Assembly (NCBI GenBank): GCA_948852945.1 | Contig: CAQPBJ010000002.1 | Location: 1-64,000, forward strand | Length of the DNA stretch: 64,000 nucleotides | Reading direction: 5' to 3' | Source of the DNA: an uncultured Clostridia bacterium | GTDB lineage: Bacteria > Bacillota > Clostridia > TANB77 > CAG-508 | Shown here: positions 43,101 through 52,100 of the stretch, in pieces | Layout of the letters: every line of letters begins with the position of its first letter | Position numbering within the stretch: position 1 is the stretch's first letter | The notes under the pieces: generated by a model | What the model saw: the letters and a program-made list of their open reading frames with translations, nothing else | Told to the model about the DNA's origin: nothing | Database searches by the model: none | Made by a program: the position numbers and the translations under genes

Positions 43101-46100
43101 TTGATAGTAACCTTATCAACACCATAACCATCACTAGGTGTAATTATTATATCTTTAGTTGAATCATCCATATAAATAACATTTTCATAAGGATCTTCAT
43201 TTTCACCAGATATATTACCACCTTCACCATCAACTTTAGTAGTAATCTTATATTGTTTTTTATTGTTATGTACTACAATTTCTTGTTTTTCTGCCCTTAT
43301 CTCCTCTTTAAAAGTTTCTGTATACATATTTAGTTGATTTTCAACAATTACAGCATATTTTCCATTTTGCTCATTTAGATTATTTAATTCTAATAAAGTT
43401 ATATAAATATCTTCTGATTCTACAATTTTATCAGCATTAACACATTCTATTTTTCCTTCACTATTATATTTTAATAATAGTAATTTATTTTCATCTGCTT
43501 CAAGAATAATTTCTTTACGTATCTCTGTCTTTTCTTGTGGAATTAGCACTCTGCCTGTATATGTTCCAGCAACCAAGTATCCGCCATCACTTGTAGCTAT
43601 TGCATCTATTACATTAAAGTCTACTCCATTTACAACATCATCTGGTATATTTTTACTAATACTACCTTCAATCACTGATACTATTTTTCCATGTTCATTA
43701 TATCTAACTATATGTTCTCCTTCAGTTACTTGAATCTCACAATTATTTAGTGTATATTCCTTTGGAATTACAGATTCATACATATACATAGAAATGTTTA
43801 ATCCATTTCCTAATTTTCGTAAAATTACACTGTCATTAGCACTAAATTCATTTTTCCAATTCACTTCTCCATCTTGAGTTATATTCATAATGTATAAGTT
43901 ATCTTCAGAGTAATTATATCCAGATATAGTAAAAGTGCTATCATTATTTTTAATAATCTCATAATTACATGACTCATATTCACTAGTATTTACCCAAAGT
44001 GGTGTTCCATTTGAATTAAACTTAACTATAATTGCAGGCCACATACTATCATCATTAACTACTAATGTAGATTCATTTAGTTCTAATTTTCCACTACATT
44101 CACCTATAGTTATAAATCCGCCATCATCTGTTCTAATTAACTTGTAAGTATAATCTCCTCCTTCTAAGCAAGGTATTTGTGCCCATTCTATTTTTCCTTC
44201 ACTATTAATTTTTATAATAGCATCTTCATTATAAGCTGTTGAATCTAAACATATCTCCTCACCACTTACTGTGTTTTCAGCATTAATTAAAAGTCTATCA
44301 TAAAATCTTACAAGTACAATATAACTTCCATCAGATAATGTATCAAATCCTATCGTATTATAGTAATCTTCTGAAATTGTAATATCTTCAAAATCTATTG
44401 CTAATCTATATGTATCTGGCTGATTTTCACCAACTTCAAAGTAAAATTCATTATTTTCAGTTATTTCATAACCATATGGTGCTTCAATTTCTGTAACCTT
44501 ATATTTACCAGGTCTTAATCCACAATTTATTTCACCATTTTTATTAGTTACTACAATTCTTAATGTTTCTTCATTTATTACTTCTTCTGTTCCTACCAAG
44601 TTTCCGTATACATCTTGTGCATCTACTTCAACTTTATTATCTTCTTCTCCAACAAGCTCTTTTATAACAAATTTTGCACCTGGAATTAAAGTTGTATCAT
44701 CTTCAGCATATTTAACTAATGTAAATATAGTATCATCTTCAATTTCTAAATATACTTTTGAATAATGTGCATCTGCATCCTCAATAGAAATATTATTTTC
44801 TCTTTCTCCCAAGTCACCCTCTAATACTTCAAATTTCATTTTTCCATTCTCTTGTACTGCTCTAAATTTAATAGGAGTTTCCAAAATATAATATCCACTT
44901 ACAGCTGATATTTCTTCTAATATATATGTCTGTCCCTGGTTTAAATCTGGTATTATTATTTTTCCATTATTATCTGTAGTATATATGTTAGTATTATCTT
45001 CTTCATCTCTTAACTGGAATACAATATCAGGAAGATATTTATTTGAACCCTTTTCATACTTAGTAATATCTAACGTATATCTCTTTAATCTATAATAATA
45101 TATTACTTCCTCTGTATGAGCCGCCCTTAACACACCTTCACTATTTTCTGGAATAGAAACAACTTCATATAAATCATCTATATTTTGAAGATAATTTGTT
45201 TCATATAAATCCATATCTTCACCAATATAATGTTCATCTTGAGCTACTGCGCCATTTTCTAGTGGAACAGGAATTTCAGTATTTTCAATATAATGATGCA
45301 CTATTACCTTTCCCGGTTTCTTTCTATTTGTAATAGATAATTCTAATCCTTCTTTTTCAAGTGTAACATTTTTAGTCTCTTTAGCTATTTCATATTCGTT
45401 AGGCGCATTAACCTCAAAGATTGTATAATCACCTATTGGTAATAGAATACTAATTTTTCCTTCTGCATTTGTAATCATATATTTTTCTGTACTGACTTCT
45501 TCTAAGTTTATATCTTGTATTCCTGAAACAATTCCAAATCTTACACCTTCTATTGGTTCACCAGTTTTCTCATCTGTTTTAATAATATTCAATTTTCCAT
45601 ATTCTCTGTTGTAATAATATGTAACTATTACCTCATCACCAGTATATACACCATTAGCATTTTCTGGTACCTCTATTAAATGATAACTTTCATCTAATAA
45701 TTCATTTGAAATTGCATTTGTTTGATATTCTGTTCCTTCAGGTGCACTTGATATTTCATCTTCTGCTATTGTTCCATCTTTTAATGGTACTTCTGTTGTA
45801 GTTCCTTCAATATAATGATGAACTATTAAAGGAATATCTTTAACTTTATAATAATAAATAACCTCTTGATCTTCATATGCATACTTTCCATTTGCATTTT
45901 CTGGTAATACATATTTATCATTTTCATCTTTTTCAAGCTCATATCTTGAAATATCGACTTTAGGTAGAGTTATATAATCATCATCTATTTTACCTATCAT
46001 TTCTTCATCATCTGCAATTTTAGTAGTAGTTCCTTTTAAATAATGATGTACAGTTACTTTAGCTTTTTTCTCGTTTTCAATATTAAATTCATGAACCTCA

Positions 46101-49100
46101 TCTGCTCTAAATTCTATAATTGTTGGTTCTTCATTTAGCCAGTATCCATCAGGAGCCTTTATTTCTGTAACTTCATATTTACCAAAAGGTATTTGAGTAA
46201 TAGCTTGCCCATTTAGATTTGTCTCAACTTCTGTGTGATATAATTCTGAGTCATTTAAACTCACATTTATACTATTAATAGTAAATTTGTCGTCTCCAAA
46301 AGGTATATTTACATTTTTATAATATCCAAAATGTAGATAATATAATTTTCCACCTTCTAATACAGTATTATAATTTTTTGCCTCTTGTATTCCTGATATA
46401 TAGATAAATCTTCCTTCACTTACATTATATGCTGGGCTTGTTGTATTTTCTGTTACTGTTGCATACCCCATATCATAGCCACTTTGACTTACTATCTCTG
46501 CATTTACAGTTACATTATATTTTCCTACATAACCTGTTAAATCTATTGGTATATATGAGTTTGCTACTGTATTATATTTTCCTTGATTATTTGATTCATA
46601 TTTTCCATTAACATTTATAAAATTATAACTTTTAATAGAATAATTATATAAATTTATGCTATTTATTATTATTTGGTCCTTTCCTGTATCATTGCTACTA
46701 TCTTTTCTATAACCTAAATGCAAATAATATGTTTTTCCACCTTCCAATTTTACTGATGTATAATCTTTTGCACTTTGTGTTCCTGATATATAGACAAATC
46801 TTCCTGATGTAGAACTGTAGGTTGGTACTTCAGTTGTTTCTGTTACTGTTACATATCCATAATCATAACTACTTTCACTTGAACATTCTGCATTCACAAC
46901 TACTACATATTCACCTTCTTTATTAGTTAAATCTATTGGAATATATGAATTTGCAGTCGTGCTTTGTATTCCCGCTGTTCCTCCATTTGATGTTTGATAT
47001 GTTTTACTATTTGTTGGTACATATTTTCCATCTTTCTTGATAAAATAATATGTTCCATTATTTATTAATTCTTCTTCAAAGTCCAATATGCCAGTTTCTT
47101 TATCTAGTATCGTATATTCTTTACCATTTGCTGTTAAATCTCCTATAACATTTTCTGGATTACTACGTTCTTCTATTTGTTCCAATTTAAATTTAGCACT
47201 AGTTAATTTTTCTTTGGTTTCACTATCTAATTTATTTATAACAATCTTATTTTCTTTATAACTATATGTAACAACAATATGTTTATCCTCTTGCACATTT
47301 TCAAATGTTGGCATAATAAAACTGTCGTCTTCATTTGCTTCAAAATTATATTCTTCACCATTTACTGTAATTGAAATTATTTCGTAATTTTCGTCTGGTA
47401 CCATTATTATTTCTTTTGTGCTATTTTCTCCATATCTTACTTTTTCATAAGGCTCATTATCACCATCACCAGAAATAGTTCCCCCTTTAACATTATCAAT
47501 TTTCTTAACGTTAGTAGTTATTTTAAATTCTTTTCTCTTATTTTCTACAACTAATTCTTGTAAATCTGAAACTACATTTTTGGATTTTATTTTTAAAAGC
47601 ATTCCATCAGTACCAGCATAACTATTTAAAATTACTTCATTCCCTAGATTAACCATATCGGCAAAACATCCGCCAACGACATAGCCTCCACTTGTTGTTT
47701 CTATTACTGCATTTATCCTATTAGAACTTCTTCCACTTACTCCTTTTGCCCATTCTACTTCACCTTCTTTACTATACTTTATTAGCATTCCAGTAGAATA
47801 ATAATTATTTAATACTATTCCATTTCCCAAATCAATTGTTCCATTAAAATATCCTCCAATGGCATAACCACCATCTGTTGTTTCTATTACTGAAGTTACT
47901 TCATCATTGTTTGTTCCACCTATTACTTTTGCCCATTCTACTTCGCCTTCTTTACTATACTTTATTAGCATTACATCAGAATAAGATGTATAACTACTTT
48001 TATTATTTAATACTATTCCATTTCCTAAATCGAGTGTACTACCACTAAAGCATCCTCCTACTAGGTATCCTCCATCACTTGTTCCTGTTACTGATTTTAT
48101 TGCTCCACCTATTACTTTTGCCCATTCTACTTCGTCTTCTTTACTATACTTTATTAGCATTCCATCAGAAGAACCATTACTATTTAATACTACTCCATTT
48201 CCTAAATCAATTGTTCCATTAAAATTTCCTCCAATGGCATAACCATCATCTGTTGTTTCTATTACTGAAGTTATTTTATCATCGCTTGTTCCACCTATTC
48301 CTTTTGCCCATTCTACTTCACCTTCTTTACTATACTTTATTAGCATTCCATCAGAAGAACCATTACTATTTAATACTACTCCATTTCCTAAATCGATACT
48401 TGTACTACCAAAATATCCTCCAACGACATAGCCTCCATCACTTGCTTCTGCTACAGAAGTTATTTTGTCACTAGAACTTCCACCTATTCCTTTTGCCCAT
48501 TCTACTTCGCCTTCTTTACTATACTTTATTAGCATTCCATCAGAATAACCATTATTATTTAATACTACTTTATTTCCTAAATCGAGTGTACTCTCTCCAA
48601 AGCATCCTCCTACTAGGTATCCTCCATCTGATGTTTCTATTACTGAAGTTATTTCATCATTATAACTTCCACCTATTTCTTTTGCCCATTCTACTTCGCC
48701 TTCTTTACTATACTTTATTAGCATTCCATCAGAATGACCATTATTATTTAATACTACTCCATTTCCTAAATCAATTGTTCCATTAAAATTTCCTCCAATG
48801 GCATAGCCACCATCTGTTGTTTCTATTACTACAGTTATTTCATCATTACCACTTTCACCTATTCCTTTTGCCCATTCTACTATCGCTTCTGTAACTTCTA
48901 TCTCATTATATTTTATTAACATTCCATCAGAATAACCATTATTATTTAATACTACTCCATTTCCAAAATTTATTTTTTTATCAGAAAAATCTCCTACTAC
49001 TATATAGCCTCCATATTTACTTTCCACAACAGATTTTACACTACCTACGCCTATTTGTATTGCACTTTCCGTCTTTCCAGATTTACTATATTTTATTATT

Positions 49101-52100
49101 GACTCACCAATTCCCTCTAATATTATGCCATCACCTAAGTCAAAATTATTACATTTTTCTCCTACTATATAGCCTCCATACTTACTTTCTAATACTGAAT
49201 TTATGTTACCACCTGTTGATTTTATCCACTCTAATTCTCCATCTACTGTATACTTTATTAACATTCCATCTGAAGCAGCATCCTTATTTAATTTCTCCCC
49301 ATTTTCCCAAAAAATTGTACTACTTTTAAAATCTCCTCCTGCTACATAACCTCCATCTGATGTTTCTATTACTGAAGTTATTTCATCATTATAACTTCCA
49401 CCTATTTCTTTTGCCCATTCTACTTCGCCATTATTGCTATACTTAATAACTAATCCGTCATAAGAATATCGACTAATATTAGTCGAATTAGTTAACACAA
49501 TATCATTTCCTAAATCGATATTTAATGATTTAAAACTTCCTCCTACTATATATCCTCCATCATTAGTTGGAGCAACTGAATTAATTTTATCTTCATTAAC
49601 TCCACCTACTTCTTTTGCCCATTCTACTTCACCTTCTGCACTATACTTTATTAGCATTCCATCAGAATAACTTGTACTTCCATTATTATTTAATACTACT
49701 CCATTTCCTAAATCGATACTTGTACTACCAAAATTTCCTCCAACGACGTAGCCTCCATCACTTGCTTCTGCTACAGAAGTTATTTTGTCACTAGAACTTC
49801 CACCTATTCCTTTTGCCCATTCTACTTCACCTTCTGCACTATACTTTATTAGCATTCCATCAGAATAAGATGTATAACTACTTTTATTATTTAATATTAC
49901 TCCATTTCCTAAATCGATACTACTACTTTTAAAATATCCTCCTGCTATATAACCTCCATCACTTGTTTCTAATACTACATTTATCTTATCTTCCTTATCT
50001 CCTCCTATTGATTGTTCCCATTCCACTTCTCCATCTGCACTATACTTTATTATCATTCCATCATAAGAACCATTATTATTTAATACTACTCCATCTCCTA
50101 AATCAATTGTTCCATTAAAATATCCTCCTGCTATTATTCCTCCATCTCTCGTTTCCATTACTGAATTTATATAATCACTACCACTACTACCTATTCCTTT
50201 TGCCCATTCTGCTTCTAATCCTACTTTTCCTTCTCTTGATGCTCCTATTCCAAAATAATATTCTGAATCTGTTATATCATATTTATCTGGTGCCTCTACT
50301 TCTACTGCTTTATATAATCCTTCTTGTAGGTCTGCTGTTATTTCTCCATTTTCATTTGTTGATACTATGTAATATTCTATTCCATTTATTGTTTCTTTTA
50401 TTCCTAAGATTTCACCTTTGCTGTTTCTTGCTGGCTTTTCTCCTTCGTCTACATTGTAAATTGCAAATTTTATATTTGCTAATAATTCTCCTGTTTCTGC
50501 ATCTTTCTTGATTAACTTGAATGATGGGTTGTCTTCTACTGTTACGATTACTTTATTTCCTTCTACTGTGTATTGTTTTTCTGTTTGTCCTTCTACTAAT
50601 TCTTCTACAAATTGTAATGTTCCACCTACATTTTCTACTTTAAAGTTTATGTCTTTTACTTTTGCATATCCATCTGGTGCTACTGCTTCTTTTAGTACAT
50701 ATTTTGCTTCTTCTTGTTCTGCTTTTTCTGCCACATATTGATATAAATTAGGTATTGTTATTCTTCCATTTTCGTCTGTGATGTATTCTCCTAGTTCTTT
50801 AGTTCCTTTATATAACTTAAATTTTGCACCTGCTAAGTATACTGTTTCTTCTGTATTATCTGATGTTTCACCTTCTGCTTCTGACATATTTACATTTGTT
50901 TTCTTTTGTATTTTTACTAATTCTAGTTCATATGTTGGGATTTTTTCATCTTCTAATGTCATATTTACTGTTGGTATACTATTTTCTTCTGTCACACTAC
51001 TCTCTTTAGTTGTTCCTTCTATAAGCTCTATTTCATAATTTCCTTCATTATTTAATATCTTAAATTTTATTGGACTTGCTAAATAATACCCATTAGCTTT
51101 TACTTCTTCTAATGTATATTCTTCATTTATTTTTAGTCCTGTAACATCTATATCTCCATCTATCTTTGTAGTTACTATTTTTCCGTCTTCTGGTAATCCT
51201 GCTCCTGTTAATTTATAACGTATTCCTTTTATTGTATTTTCTGTTCCGTGTTCTAGCTTAGTTATATGTAATCTAGCTTTTGCTTCATCTTCTAGTTTTG
51301 CTATTACTTTATAATTCTCATCAGCTTCTTTTTCTACATATAATTCTTCTTTTGAATTTCCAGATAATGCTTCTATTATTAGTTTTCCATTTTCACCATG
51401 GCAAACAAACCTTACGATATCGGGGTTTATCTCATAATCGTCTGGTACTTTTAATTCTTCTATTCTATAAGTTTTATTAACATATAAATTAGTTAAACTA
51501 GCTAATCCATTTTGATTTGTTACTACTGTTCTACAAATTTCTTCATCATCATTTTCTTCTATTACTTTATATGTCGCCCCTGCTACTAATACATCTTTTC
51601 CTTTTTGATATTTATACATTTCTAAGTTATATTTTTCTACCATTTTAATTCCTATTTTATTAGGCTCTGTACTTGTTCTATATTTTCCTTCAGATGTATT
51701 TAATGAAAAATATACCCCATGATGGCTATATGTCACTTTATTATAATCTGATCCATATGGTATAGATATATTGTAATAGAATATATATCCTTTTCCTGCT
51801 AAAATTTCTGAATCTTCAAAATCTATTAAATATGTTTTTATATTATCCCAATTTTCTATACTTTCTTGTGTTTTCCATCCATTTTCTTCTTTAGTTATAT
51901 CTTTATCTGGATTTTCATTTTCTGAATAATATACAGCTACTTTTCCTTGTAATTCTTCTGGTACTTCTAAGCCACCCTCAAGCATTTTAGTTGTAAAATC
52001 TGATTTCAAGTCTTCTCCATTTATTACATATGTATTTCCTTTAAATGGTATTTTACCTAAAATTACAACATCATTTATTTCATTTGAATAATTATTTATT

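Noticed and set aside
50200..51040. Several plus-strand ORFs opposite adhesin 2 (and similar ones opposite adhesins 1 and 3)
   Set aside because: They are Leu/Ser/Tyr/His-rich shadows of repetitive codons; the long minus-strand frames have coherent domains.
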